Part shown: positions 1 through 6,834 of the stretch, in pieces
Position numbering within the stretch: position 1 is the first letter of the stretch
Layout of the letters: every line of letters begins with the position of its first letter
Translations under genes and position numbers: made by a program
Notes under the pieces: generated by a model
The model's input: only the letters and a program-made list of their open reading frames with translations
What the model was told of the DNA's origin: nothing
The model's database searches: none
Assembly (NCBI GenBank): GCA_015520145.1
Contig: WAQR01000051.1
Span: forward strand, 1 to 16,907
From: Candidatus Hydrothermarchaeota archaeon
GTDB lineage: Archaea > Hydrothermarchaeota > Hydrothermarchaeia > Hydrothermarchaeales > WAQR01
DNA length: 16,907 nt
Direction of reading: 5' to 3'

Positions 1-798
1 GTTCAGCAGGTTGTTATGATAGTCATATTCCCAGGTAGCGGTATATAAAATATCTATGTTTACATATTCTTTTTCGACCATTGCAGGGACCCAGAAGAAT
101 GCAGTGAGAAGAAGCCCGGTAAGCAATGCGGTGAGTACAGGCTTTGCAGGGAATTTTTTTTCTACAATAAAAAAACCGGTATATGCCAGGAGAAATGCAG
201 AAAATAACATGGCCATGATATTGTGTGTCAGGATAAGGCCGGCATACGATATGGCAGTAAGTAAAAAGGACTTATATGACCTCTCCCTTGCCAGGCGATG
301 CAGGGAAGACAGGATCAAAGGATAAAATACGAATGCAAATGACTCGGCAAACCCGCCTCTTAGATATATTGTTGCAAGGTGGAATGGGGCATAGACATAG
401 AGGATTGAGGAAATAAATGCAGACGCTTTACCGACAAATTCCCTTGCAAATAGATACATGAAGATACTGGAGAGTACAAGTGATAATGCATATGTCGATT
501 TTAGTGAGTCTGTATACTCAAATCCTGCAAGTCTGAAAAGTTCTGCAATATAATAGGATAGTGGTGCATAGAAGTTGAAAAACGGACCTCCAAGACCCCC
601 ATATATGTCTGGAAACCACCGCGGGAAAATTGTCCCATCTTTTATACAGATATCCAGTTCAAATAGGCGAAATAGCGGAGCAAGCCCCTGCATCGAATCC
701 GGGAAATATTGAGATAGGAGAGGGATTATTGCAAAGAGTGGGGATACAAGTGCCAGAATGAAATACCTGTGTTTTTTTATCTTATTTTTTAAGGTCAT
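1..798 (-). CDS. PTPS-related membrane protein (partial, paralogue of next gene)
   Basis: Open frame of 266 codons from an ATG at 798-796 that continues past the left edge, so the C-terminal part is missing. The product starts MTLKNKIKKHRYFILAL and is a hydrophobic multi-pass protein. It aligns along its whole visible length with the gene just upstream in its operon: both have a CIKDG..FPRWFPD.YGG block after the first membrane segment, then FYAPLSY, MYLFAR, LYVYAP and LILTHNIMA blocks, and roughly half the residues match by eye. These blocks resemble the Pfam '6-pyruvoyl-tetrahydropterin synthase related, membrane' family, which in my judgement is a GT-C-like glycosyltransferase group of unknown substrate. 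The start overlaps the stop of the preceding gene (ATGA), implying translational coupling. A role in surface glycan assembly is inferred from neighbours only. Confidence 0.85.
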   Translation of the reverse strand, partial: MTLKNKIKKHRYFILALVSPLFAIIPLLSQYFPDSMQGLAPLFRLFELDICIKDGTIFPRWFPDIYGGLGGPFFNFYAPLSYYIAELFRLAGFEYTDSLKSTYALSLVLSSIFMYLFAREFVGKASAFISSILYVYAPFHLATIYLRGGFAESFAFVFYPLILSSLHRLARERSYKSFLLTAISYAGLILTHNIMAMLFSAFLLAYTGFFIVEKKFPAKPVLTALLTGLLLTAFFWVPAMVEKEYVNIDILYTATWEYDYHNNLLN

Positions 799-2438
799 CT
801 AAATACCTTCTGTAGGTTTAATGCATATATTATTAAGATTATTAAAAACGCGAGAGAAATGATAGATATGAGAGTCGCAATGGTTCTAACCCATGTGTTC
901 TCGAATTCCACTTTTATTTCATGCACACCTTTTTCGATATCCAGTTCCATAAGACCTTCACTGTCCACCCTTACCTCTTCTTTCTTGCCGTCAACATAGG
1001 CTGTCCAGCCGGGGAAGTAGAAGGTGTTTATCCTTAAAATTGATGCCTCTTTTGCATCAGTATTAAAACTCAAACTGCTGCATTTTTCTTCTGTGACTGT
1101 AAAATCTGCATATCCAGATACTACACTTACTTTGGTCTTGATGGTCGAATTTGGAAAAACCGCATCCAGGGGAATGAATTCATTGGCATAAGTGAGCCCT
1201 GCATAATTTGTCTGCGTCGTCCTGATCATATCTCGCGAAATCCCTTTGTCAATAACTATGTATCCATCAGGGCCTATGAAATTTAGAGAGGCTGATACGA
1301 TGACGAGTGAAATCAGTAGAGATATGACAATCTTTTTCGTATCGGGAACTCTGTTTGTAAGTTTCTCAAAAAATATGGCGCCGAGTATGGACGTCAGGAT
1401 AGCAGCGATTCCAAAAAGCCTCCATGGGAACTGGATATATTTTATCAAAGGGAGGTTCTCCCAAAAAAATTCTGAGTAAGGCGTCATGAAGAAAGTTGTA
1501 ACAACGAGCAAAAAAAAGATAAACGACACATATCTACTCCTGGCAAATAAAACCGCACCCATGGAGAGAAAAATTCCAACTATCCCAAACTGGAGCATCA
1601 CATAGGGATTCTCTATGCTCCTGGTAGTCAGAAGATAAACGGACGGAACAAGCCATGAAATCGGGACAAATGATACCCTGTAGTCATGGATTGAATAGAT
1701 TCTATACATGTGGACATACTGTTTCTCGACCAGCGCTGGAATCCAGAAAAATGCCGAAAGAGATATCCCTATAAGCAATACGAAGACGACCTTTTTTAGA
1801 GGGAGAGTGCCCTCGAATATGAAATAGGTAAGATATGCAACTAAAAAAGCAGTGAATATCAATGCCATTATATTATGTGTCAGAATTAAAGACGCATATA
1901 ATATCCCTCCGATTATAACATATTTATCAGATTTTTTCTGGATTAGATTGTGGAAGGTCAGCAGGATTAATGGAAATAAAACAAATGAAAGCGATTCTGC
2001 AAGGTCTCCGCGGATATAGGTATCCCCGAGATGATAGGGTGCATAAACATAGAGTACTGATGCAATAAAGGCTGGAGATTCGCTGACAAAACGCCTGGCA
2101 AAAAGGTACATGAAAACAGCGGAAAGAACGAAAGACATGACAAAAACCGTCTTTATAGAATTTGCATAATCAAACCCTATAAGATGGAATACTTCTGCCA
2201 CAAAGTATGAGAGAGGGGCATAGAACTGGAATATAAGCCCGCCCCTGCCGCCATACAGGTCAGGAAACCAGCGGGGGAACAGCACACCATCTTTAATACA
2301 AGTATCCAGTTCTACAAGGCGCAATATGTCATTGACACCTTTTTCCTGATTCGGGAAATATGGATGAAGCAGGGGTAATACTGCAAATATTGTAAATCCT
2401 GCTGATAATAGGATATATTTTTTAGTTCTGATATCCAT
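795..2438 (-). CDS. PTPS-related integral membrane protein, putative GT-C-type enzyme
   Basis: About 547 residues with many membrane segments. After the first one (about residues 5-25) comes an extracytoplasmic loop with CIKDG, FPRWFPDLYGG and FYAPLSY, the part most conserved with the paralogue downstream. The C-terminal 100 residues look like a beta-sandwich of the YfhO/GT-C type (YFPGWTAYVDGK, then KGVHEIKVEFENTW) followed by a last membrane helix and a short basic tail. Family membership (PTPS-related membrane domain) is recognised from pattern; the reaction is not known. I chose the ATG at 2438-2436: it sits about 10 nt after GAGGT, lies 2 nt past the stop of the upstream gene, and matches the paralogue's N-terminus. 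A TTG two codons earlier (2444) would overlap that stop instead. Middle gene of a three-gene minus-strand operon. Confidence 0.85.
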   Translation of the reverse strand: MDIRTKKYILLSAGFTIFAVLPLLHPYFPNQEKGVNDILRLVELDTCIKDGVLFPRWFPDLYGGRGGLIFQFYAPLSYFVAEVFHLIGFDYANSIKTVFVMSFVLSAVFMYLFARRFVSESPAFIASVLYVYAPYHLGDTYIRGDLAESLSFVLFPLILLTFHNLIQKKSDKYVIIGGILYASLILTHNIMALIFTAFLVAYLTYFIFEGTLPLKKVVFVLLIGISLSAFFWIPALVEKQYVHMYRIYSIHDYRVSFVPISWLVPSVYLLTTRSIENPYVMLQFGIVGIFLSMGAVLFARSRYVSFIFFLLVVTTFFMTPYSEFFWENLPLIKYIQFPWRLFGIAAILTSILGAIFFEKLTNRVPDTKKIVISLLISLVIVSASLNFIGPDGYIVIDKGISRDMIRTTQTNYAGLTYANEFIPLDAVFPNSTIKTKVSVVSGYADFTVTEEKCSSLSFNTDAKEASILRINTFYFPGWTAYVDGKKEEVRVDSEGLMELDIEKGVHEIKVEFENTWVRTIATLISIISLAFLIILIIYALNLQKVFR

Positions 2439-2440
2439 GC

Positions 2441-3859
2441 TCAATCATACCTCTTCCATGCCCTTGGTGCAATCTTCTTATATCCGTGCTCGTCCAGTGC
2501 CTTTTTGATATCAGGACTCCCTACATAATACAAGACCACATATGTGTATTTCCCATCTTCAATTGCCTGTATAATTCCTTCCTCGATATAACCTGGCCGC
2601 ACATATTCAGGGTCTGAACCTGCATAAAACATGGTATTCGGGAGGTCTACGAGTACTGGATCACGCCCGGTATTTATCCCTGACACATATTTTGCAGAAT
2701 AGTAAGGTTCTGTCTCGTTGACCGTTGTAAAATCCGAGTAAAAAGAATGGAACACCGAGTAGTATCCCTGTATGTTGAATATGAATATTAGAGCAAGAAC
2801 CCCAAAACCAAGATTTTTAAGTTTGATTTCACTTAGGTAATCCCTGAAGAACTGTTTAAGTTCAGTTAGATAATACGCAAAGAGTATTGCAAATCCATAC
2901 AGGGAAGGGAAGTGATAGTAGTAGTTGTTTATGTAATAATTCGGGAATACCAGGATAACAACAAACCATGCCACAGAATATAATATCAATGGCATGTGTC
3001 TCTGCCTGTCCAGATATATCATGGGAATCGCAATTACCAGGGGATAGAAAATCACCTTCCCGAGGTCATCCGGGATATGCTGAAAAACTGCGTCATACAG
3101 CGCTTTACCTGCCAGTTTTATCGACCAGAACTCCTCTTCTGGCTTGTAAATATACCACGAAACCGTTGAAGGTGTAGCAGAGAACCCGTAATAAAACCAC
3201 AAAAGTGCAGGGAGGACGGGGAATAGAAGGAGAATCAAAAGTCTGGTAGTATCCGCATGTTCTCTTAAGTGACCTTTATACCTGAACCATATCCAGAGCA
3301 TGGCGGGATACACGACCGCAGCAGGATATTTGGTAAGTATCCCCAGTGCCAGATAGATTACAGCCGCCCAGAAATATTTCTTATTATAGGTCTCCTTGAA
3401 GAGCATCAGAAACAGCATGGAGGCCAGCAGGAACATCGTCATCATGCTCTCGAGCTGGACGTTCCTGGAGTAGTATACAATTCCCGGGGCAGTTGCTGCC
3501 AGAAATGTACCAAGTACTGCAACATCTCTGTTATAGAGGTGTAAGGCAATGAGATATACCAGGTAAAGAGAAATAATCCCGGAGATTAAAACAGGCAGCC
3601 GTGCTGCCCATTCATGAACCCCGAAGATATTAAATGACGCATATATTGCCCAGGATAGAAGCGGGGTGGTTGAGAGGTCAAGGCCGTATTCGTTCATCGG
3701 GGTCATTATCCCGTACTTGAAGTAATTGAGTGCGGTAAGTGAATAATGGCCCTCATTCCATTTGGCGAGTCCTGAAAACGGCCTTGCTATATCAATCAAT
3801 CTCAGGATGATGCCGAATGCAATAATCAGGAGTATCGTTCTGTTTTCCTGTATTTTCAT
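2441..3859 (-). CDS. GT39/ArnT-like membrane glycosyltransferase
   Basis: Protein of 472 residues with about ten hydrophobic helices. Features of the PMT/ArnT (GT-C, PMT_2) fold: an acidic residue in the first loop (KWNEGHYSLTALNYFKYG, about residues 33-50), E-x-AARLP around 83-88, YYSRNVQLESMMTMFLL around 128-144, and GILTKYPAAV around 172-181. Known enzymes of this fold move a sugar from a polyprenyl-phosphate donor to a protein or lipid on the outer face of the membrane; the acceptor here cannot be told. The C-terminal 80 residues are a soluble tail with a Rossmann-like look (VLVDLPNTMFYAGSDPEYV). It is the first gene of the minus-strand operon leading into the two PTPS-related genes, and is separated by only 23 bp from the divergent gene to its right, so the two promoters must overlap the coding starts. 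Confidence 0.88.
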   Translation of the reverse strand: MKIQENRTILLIIAFGIILRLIDIARPFSGLAKWNEGHYSLTALNYFKYGIMTPMNEYGLDLSTTPLLSWAIYASFNIFGVHEWAARLPVLISGIISLYLVYLIALHLYNRDVAVLGTFLAATAPGIVYYSRNVQLESMMTMFLLASMLFLMLFKETYNKKYFWAAVIYLALGILTKYPAAVVYPAMLWIWFRYKGHLREHADTTRLLILLLFPVLPALLWFYYGFSATPSTVSWYIYKPEEEFWSIKLAGKALYDAVFQHIPDDLGKVIFYPLVIAIPMIYLDRQRHMPLILYSVAWFVVILVFPNYYINNYYYHFPSLYGFAILFAYYLTELKQFFRDYLSEIKLKNLGFGVLALIFIFNIQGYYSVFHSFYSDFTTVNETEPYYSAKYVSGINTGRDPVLVDLPNTMFYAGSDPEYVRPGYIEEGIIQAIEDGKYTYVVLYYVGSPDIKKALDEHGYKKIAPRAWKRYD

Positions 3860-3900
3860 GTTATCTTTCCGTCTATTTTTATATGAATCTTAAAATAAAT
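3860..3900. promoter_or_regulatory. Compact divergent promoter region
   Basis: Only 23 bp separate the two divergent ATGs (3859 and 3883). For the minus-strand gene an AT-rich TATA-like stretch (TTTATTTTAAG on the minus strand, 3887-3897) lies inside the first codons of the plus gene, about 26 bp from a start that would give a leader of a few bases. A second box, TATAAAAA (3876-3883, minus), is nearer. No clear Shine-Dalgarno precedes the plus gene. Assignment of either box is tentative. Confidence 0.3.
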
Positions 3901-4467
3901 AAACTGTTCTTGTGGATACTTGTAATTTTCGTCTGGATGGGTGTGTTCTATCTGGGATTCAATTTACTTATCCATAAAGATGGAACGCTGTCCAAGAGAG
4001 AGGGTATGATCCTGGTAGAAATCGCCAGAAAGACAATTGATGGTGAAAAATATGACGGGACGATACCGCCAGGACTTAAAATGAACCGCCCTGTATTCGT
4101 ATCTGTGTACCAGGATGGTGAGCGGGTCTCATGCCTTGGTTATACATATACTACGATGCCGCTTTATATGAGTGTGGAGATGCTCTCAGAGGGGCACAAG
4201 ATTGACAGGACGGTGGATTATGAGGTGGTGGTGACTGTTTTCAGGGAGTATGAAACGATAGGTTCTAAAGAAGAGATAGTACCGGGTAAGGGGCTCCTGG
4301 TCGAACAGGACGGCAGGGTTGGTGTTGTGCTGCCACTTACTTTTGAAGAGCAGAACCTTACATCTGAAAAGGCGCTGAAACTGGCGGTCTTAAAAGGGGA
4401 TATACCTGACTTTTCATGGGAGAAGGCGGAGGTCAAGGTATTTGATGCAGAGGTGTTTAGAGGTTAA
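3883..4467 (+). CDS. Membrane-anchored, degenerate AMMECR1-like protein
   Basis: 194 residues. Residues about 8-30 form one membrane anchor; the rest (about 38-194) follows the order of an AMMECR1 domain: an N-terminal helix (ILVEIARKTIDG), PVFVSVYQDGERV, a Cys-Gly turn (SCLGY, 83-87), a helix, VDYEVVVTVF, EEIVPGKGLLVEQDGRVGVVLP (about 130-151), a helix with KALKLAVLKGDIP, and a C-terminal strand KVFDAEVFRG. In canonical AMMECR1 proteins the Cys-Gly turn is the near-invariant LRGCIG; here Arg-Gly is lost and the region after it is about 15 residues shorter. AMMECR1-domain proteins are usually soluble and unanchored, and their biochemistry is unsettled, so I assign no reaction. No MEMO or radical-SAM partner is next to it. 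Divergent from a glycosyltransferase operon. The assignment is from my reading of the pattern, not a profile search. Confidence 0.7.
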   Translation: MNLKINKLFLWILVIFVWMGVFYLGFNLLIHKDGTLSKREGMILVEIARKTIDGEKYDGTIPPGLKMNRPVFVSVYQDGERVSCLGYTYTTMPLYMSVEMLSEGHKIDRTVDYEVVVTVFREYETIGSKEEIVPGKGLLVEQDGRVGVVLPLTFEEQNLTSEKALKLAVLKGDIPDFSWEKAEVKVFDAEVFRG

Positions 4468-4498
4468 GTATCAGTAGCCATTTGTATTTGCCTAACTT

Positions 4499-4530
4499 TT
4501 TATAATTAAAGCATCAATGTCTAATAATAT
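4499..4530 (+). promoter_or_regulatory. TATA box and leaderless start of methyltransferase gene
   Basis: TTTATAATTAAAG begins at 4499 with its TATA core centred near 4503, about 27 bp before the ATG at 4531. This is the spacing expected when transcription starts at the initiator codon itself. No Shine-Dalgarno is present between the box and the ATG. Confidence 0.5.
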
Positions 4531-5154
4531 ATGATTAAGACCTGTGACCTCGATTTTATACGTGATGTGGACAGCGAAGGGATATTGAATATACATAAAT
4601 ATCAGACATCCAACCCCCTTAAGATTCATTTTATTATAAATTTTTTAAATACCGTAATAAATGAACTGGACAATTTCAACCCGGCCTCTCTTCTGGACCT
4701 GGGTGGTGGAGAAGGAATAGTTAGCAGACTGATAAAAGACAAACTCAACTTATCTACAGATATAGCAGACATCTCACTTGGGAGTTTGAACATTGCTGGT
4801 AGATTGACCACCTCGAACAGGATCCTTGCAGATATTTATAATCTTCCATTTCAAAATGGTTCATATGAAACAGTGATATGTTTGGAAGTACTGGAACATC
4901 TAAACCACCCGGAAAAAGCTCTAAAAGAGATAGGCAGGGTGACCTCTGCCGGGGCAATAATATCTGTGCCAAATACACCCTTTTTTAGATTGGGGAATCT
5001 CTTTTCATTGAAAAATTTGAAAAATTTTGGCGATGACCCGGGTCACAGGATGTCATTTAATACACAAAAATTAAAAAAGATGTTGAAAAAGGAGTTCAAT
5101 AAAATAGAGGTATATAACTGTGGTTTCTGGCTGGTGGGGGTTGTGAGGTTGTAA
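4531..5154 (+). CDS. Class I SAM-dependent methyltransferase
   Basis: 207 residues with the Rossmann methyltransferase pattern of the Methyltransf_11 type: motif I LLDLGGGEG (about 54-62), an acidic turn after strand 2 (TDIADIS), ADIYNLPF before strand 4 (about 95-102), ETVICLEVLEHL (about 109-120) and GAIISVPNTPFF (about 140-151). The substrate cannot be read; position between glycosyltransferase genes makes a sugar, lipid or nucleotide-sugar plausible, as inference only. It ends 12 bp from the convergent GT2 gene. The start is supported by the well-placed TATA box upstream. It is relatively short, with little beyond the core fold. Confidence 0.85.
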   Translation: MIKTCDLDFIRDVDSEGILNIHKYQTSNPLKIHFIINFLNTVINELDNFNPASLLDLGGGEGIVSRLIKDKLNLSTDIADISLGSLNIAGRLTTSNRILADIYNLPFQNGSYETVICLEVLEHLNHPEKALKEIGRVTSAGAIISVPNTPFFRLGNLFSLKNLKNFGDDPGHRMSFNTQKLKKMLKKEFNKIEVYNCGFWLVGVVRL

Positions 5155-5155
5155 C

Positions 5156-5174
5156 CAGATTATTTATTAATCTG
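5156..5174. terminator. Small hairpin between convergent genes
   Basis: CAGATTA (5156-5162) and TAATCTG (5168-5174) are perfect inverted arms around a 5-nt loop, sitting between the stop of the methyltransferase gene (5154) and the tail of the GT2 gene, whose stop codon lies in the loop and right arm. It could act as a bidirectional 3'-end element. The stem is short and AT-rich, so a chance occurrence is possible. Confidence 0.3.
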
Positions 5175-6120
5175 TAATGGATTCGGTAATGGACTCAATT
5201 TTATAATCCTCATCACTTCGATAAGAACTTACAATCATCTCACCAAGCAAGCCCATCGATACGAACTGAATGCCGATTATAACTAAAAGAACTCCGAGCA
5301 TTAAAAGAGGGCGGTCACCTATTTTTATACCCTTAAACCACAGCAGCACCAGATAAGAATTAATTAGAACCCCTGATAAGAAAGTTACAATCCCTATAGA
5401 ACCAAAAAAGTGCAGAGGTTTTTTGGAATATTCCATCAAAAACTTTACTGTAATCAGGTCGATGAACCCTTTTATCAATCGTCCTGTCCCGAATTTTGAC
5501 TTTCCGTAAACTCTTTTGTGATGTTTGACTTTTATCTCAGTAACAGAATAGCCTTTCATAGCCACAATCACAGGCAGATATCTATGCAGCTCACCATACA
5601 ACCTTATATCCTTTACAACCTCATGCCGAAATGCTTTAAACCCACAATTTATATCATGTATCTGGACTTTTGTCAGAATACTTGTAAGTTTATTAAATAT
5701 TCTGGACGGTATAACCTTCAGCATATGATCGTTTCGCGGGTATCTCCACCCAACCACCACGTCCCACCCCTCATTAATCTTCTCAATAAACTTTAGAATC
5801 TCCCCCGGGTCATCCTGTAAGTCTCCATCCATTGTAATTATTATTTCCCCTCTCGCCATGCCAAACCCTGCTGAGAGCGCATCGGACTTCCCAAAATTTT
5901 TCTTGAATCGGATGATTTTTATATACTTATTCTTTCTCTGAACATTTTTAAGAACCTCAAAAGTCCGATCCCTGCTCCCGTCGTCGATAAATATTACCTC
6001 ATAACAGCGATTCGATAAAATGGATTTGATATCTTCAGACAGTGTTTCTATGGTTTTTTCTTCGTCCTTTACAGGTATTACTACCGATATCTCTACTTTC
6101 TTTCCCCGATCGTTACCCAT
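5167..6120 (-). CDS. GT2 family polyprenyl-phosphate glycosyltransferase (DPM1/GtrB/ArnC type)
   Basis: 317 residues. GT-A domain: SVVIPVKDEE (12-21), FIDDGSRD (44-51), NFGKSDALSAGF (75-86), the metal/nucleotide motif MDGDLQDDP (97-105), and the acceptor-side DINCGFKAFR about 40 residues further on. Two membrane helices follow (about 237-261 and 272-293) with a short charged tail, the layout of GtrB/ArnC-type enzymes that load a sugar onto polyprenyl phosphate on the cytoplasmic face. Such a lipid-linked sugar is the donor used by GT-C enzymes like the one encoded at 2441-3859, so the two may act in one pathway (inference). The ATG at 6120-6118 is preceded by a TATA box at leaderless spacing. 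Transcribed toward the methyltransferase gene. Confidence 0.92.
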   Translation of the reverse strand: MGNDRGKKVEISVVIPVKDEEKTIETLSEDIKSILSNRCYEVIFIDDGSRDRTFEVLKNVQRKNKYIKIIRFKKNFGKSDALSAGFGMARGEIIITMDGDLQDDPGEILKFIEKINEGWDVVVGWRYPRNDHMLKVIPSRIFNKLTSILTKVQIHDINCGFKAFRHEVVKDIRLYGELHRYLPVIVAMKGYSVTEIKVKHHKRVYGKSKFGTGRLIKGFIDLITVKFLMEYSKKPLHFFGSIGIVTFLSGVLINSYLVLLWFKGIKIGDRPLLMLGVLLVIIGIQFVSMGLLGEMIVSSYRSDEDYKIESITESITD

Positions 6121-6151
6121 AAAAACATTTATCCTAATATATCCTTATATA
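6121..6151 (-). promoter_or_regulatory. TATA box and leaderless start of GT2 gene
   Basis: On the minus strand TATATAAG (plus coordinates 6144-6151) is centred near 6148, about 26-28 bp before the ATG at 6120. That places the predicted transcription start at or within 2 nt of the start codon. No Shine-Dalgarno of normal spacing is evident. Confidence 0.5.
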
Positions 6152-6192
6152 CTTTTGTTACCTGCAAACGGTGGTGTCAACTTAAGCTATAA

Positions 6193-6315
6193 ATGATCCT
6201 GGACATGTCTCATGGGTTAAGCATGTGGGAAATTATGGGAATTACAAAAGTTCATTCGAAGGCACTGGGATACCCGAAAGATATTTATACTATTCATGAC
6301 AAGTATATCATATGA
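6193..6315 (+). CDS. Possible 40-codon small ORF leading into the ArsR-type gene
   Basis: The 191-bp gap before the regulator contains an open frame from ATG 6193 (also ATG 6223) to TGA 6313-6315; the stop overlaps the regulator's ATG (ATGA). The predicted peptide begins MILDMSHGLSMWEIMGITKV; I do not recognise it. A TATA-like CTATAAAT at 6188-6195 would suit the inner ATG at 6223. The frame runs straight through the regulator's own TATA box and operator, which argues that it is either chance, a relic, or a leader from a second promoter. Confidence 0.15.
   Translation: MILDMSHGLSMWEIMGITKVHSKALGYPKDIYTIHDKYII
6277..6311 (+). promoter_or_regulatory. mer operon promoter with dyad operator
   Basis: A purine-rich BRE-like stretch (CGAAAGA, 6275-6281) precedes a TATA element (TTTATAC, about 6284-6290) centred about 25 bp before the ATG at 6312, so the operon mRNA is probably leaderless. 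Overlapping it is a 22-bp dyad at 6286-6307: TATACT, two bases, the palindrome TCATGA, two bases, AGTATA, with 18 of 22 positions symmetric. A repressor bound here would cover the TATA box and the start site, the expected way for an ArsR-family protein encoded just downstream to control its own operon. Confidence 0.6.
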
Positions 6316-6632
6316 AGAAATCGTCATATAACTCGTACAGACTGTTTTTCAAGGCATTCTCAAATCAGACGAGATTTGGGATAATCCACCTTCTAAGAGA
6401 AGGTCCGAAAAACGTCACAGAGATCTCCAGGGAACTGGGGTTTGAGCAGAGCAGGGTTTCGCACAATCTAAAGTGTCTTGAAAACTGCGGTTTTGTGAAC
6501 TCGACCTGGAATGGAAAGCACAAGATCTACTCCCTTGACGAGGAGCACATTGTGCCGATACTCTGTGAGATTGAAAGGCATATAGAAAAATACAGTAAGA
6601 GGCTGAAATGCTGCGGGGTGCTTCAGGAATGA
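6312..6632 (+). CDS. ArsR-family metal-responsive repressor, probable mercury sensor
   Basis: 106 residues with an ArsR/SmtB winged helix: LFKAFSNQTRFGIIHLLREG (12-31), a helix-turn-helix VTEISRELGFEQSRVSHNLKCLE (about 35-57), and a wing NSTWNGKHKIYSL (63-75). The classic ArsR CVC motif in the recognition-helix region is absent. Instead there are Cys55 and Cys59 at the end of the DNA-reading helix, Cys85 in the next helix, and a vicinal Cys100-Cys101 near the C-terminus, so a thiol site of different geometry is likely. It is the first gene of the mer cluster with an operator-like dyad on its promoter; ArsR-type repressors are known to control archaeal mer operons (for example in Sulfolobus). 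Hg(II) sensing is therefore likely but inferred. Its TGA overlaps the next ATG. Confidence 0.88.
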   Translation: MKKSSYNSYRLFFKAFSNQTRFGIIHLLREGPKNVTEISRELGFEQSRVSHNLKCLENCGFVNSTWNGKHKIYSLDEEHIVPILCEIERHIEKYSKRLKCCGVLQE

Positions 6633-6820
6633 AAAGAGATAATATCGGGATCCTGACCTGTCCGGAATGCGGGCACAAACAGGAGATGGAGATACCAACT
6701 AAAAGCTGTGTCCCTTTCTATGAATGCAGTACCTGTAGGAAATTAATACACGCAAAAAAGAGCTGCTGCGTATTCTGCGATTACGGTGACAGGCCGTGTC
6801 CGGTTGGAAAAAAGATTTAG
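6629..6820 (+). CDS. GDCCVxC-type cysteine-rich mini-protein
   Basis: 63 residues with nine cysteines (11, 14, 27, 33, 36, 46, 47, 50, 57). The order TCPECGH, then YECSTC, then a CCVFCDYGDRPCP block matches the small proteins called GDCCVxC-domain (seleno)proteins, which often sit in mer or other thiol-metal loci. The two N-terminal CxxC pairs look like a zinc-ribbon half; the CCVFC motif is the likely redox or mercury-binding site. Here the usual Gly-Asp before the vicinal pair is Lys-Ser, and no UGA is present, so this is the all-cysteine form. I chose the ATG at 6629, whose ATGA overlap with the regulator's stop implies coupling; an earlier in-frame ATG (6608) would add seven residues inside the regulator gene. 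It ends 14 nt before merA. The function of the family is not established. Confidence 0.8.
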   Translation: MKRDNIGILTCPECGHKQEMEIPTKSCVPFYECSTCRKLIHAKKSCCVFCDYGDRPCPVGKKI

Positions 6821-6834
6821 GAGTTGATTGAAAG

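Noticed and set aside
6202..6209. GACATGTC palindrome as a second operator before the regulator
   Set aside because: Only 8 bp, not placed relative to a clear TATA box, and such palindromes are common by chance.
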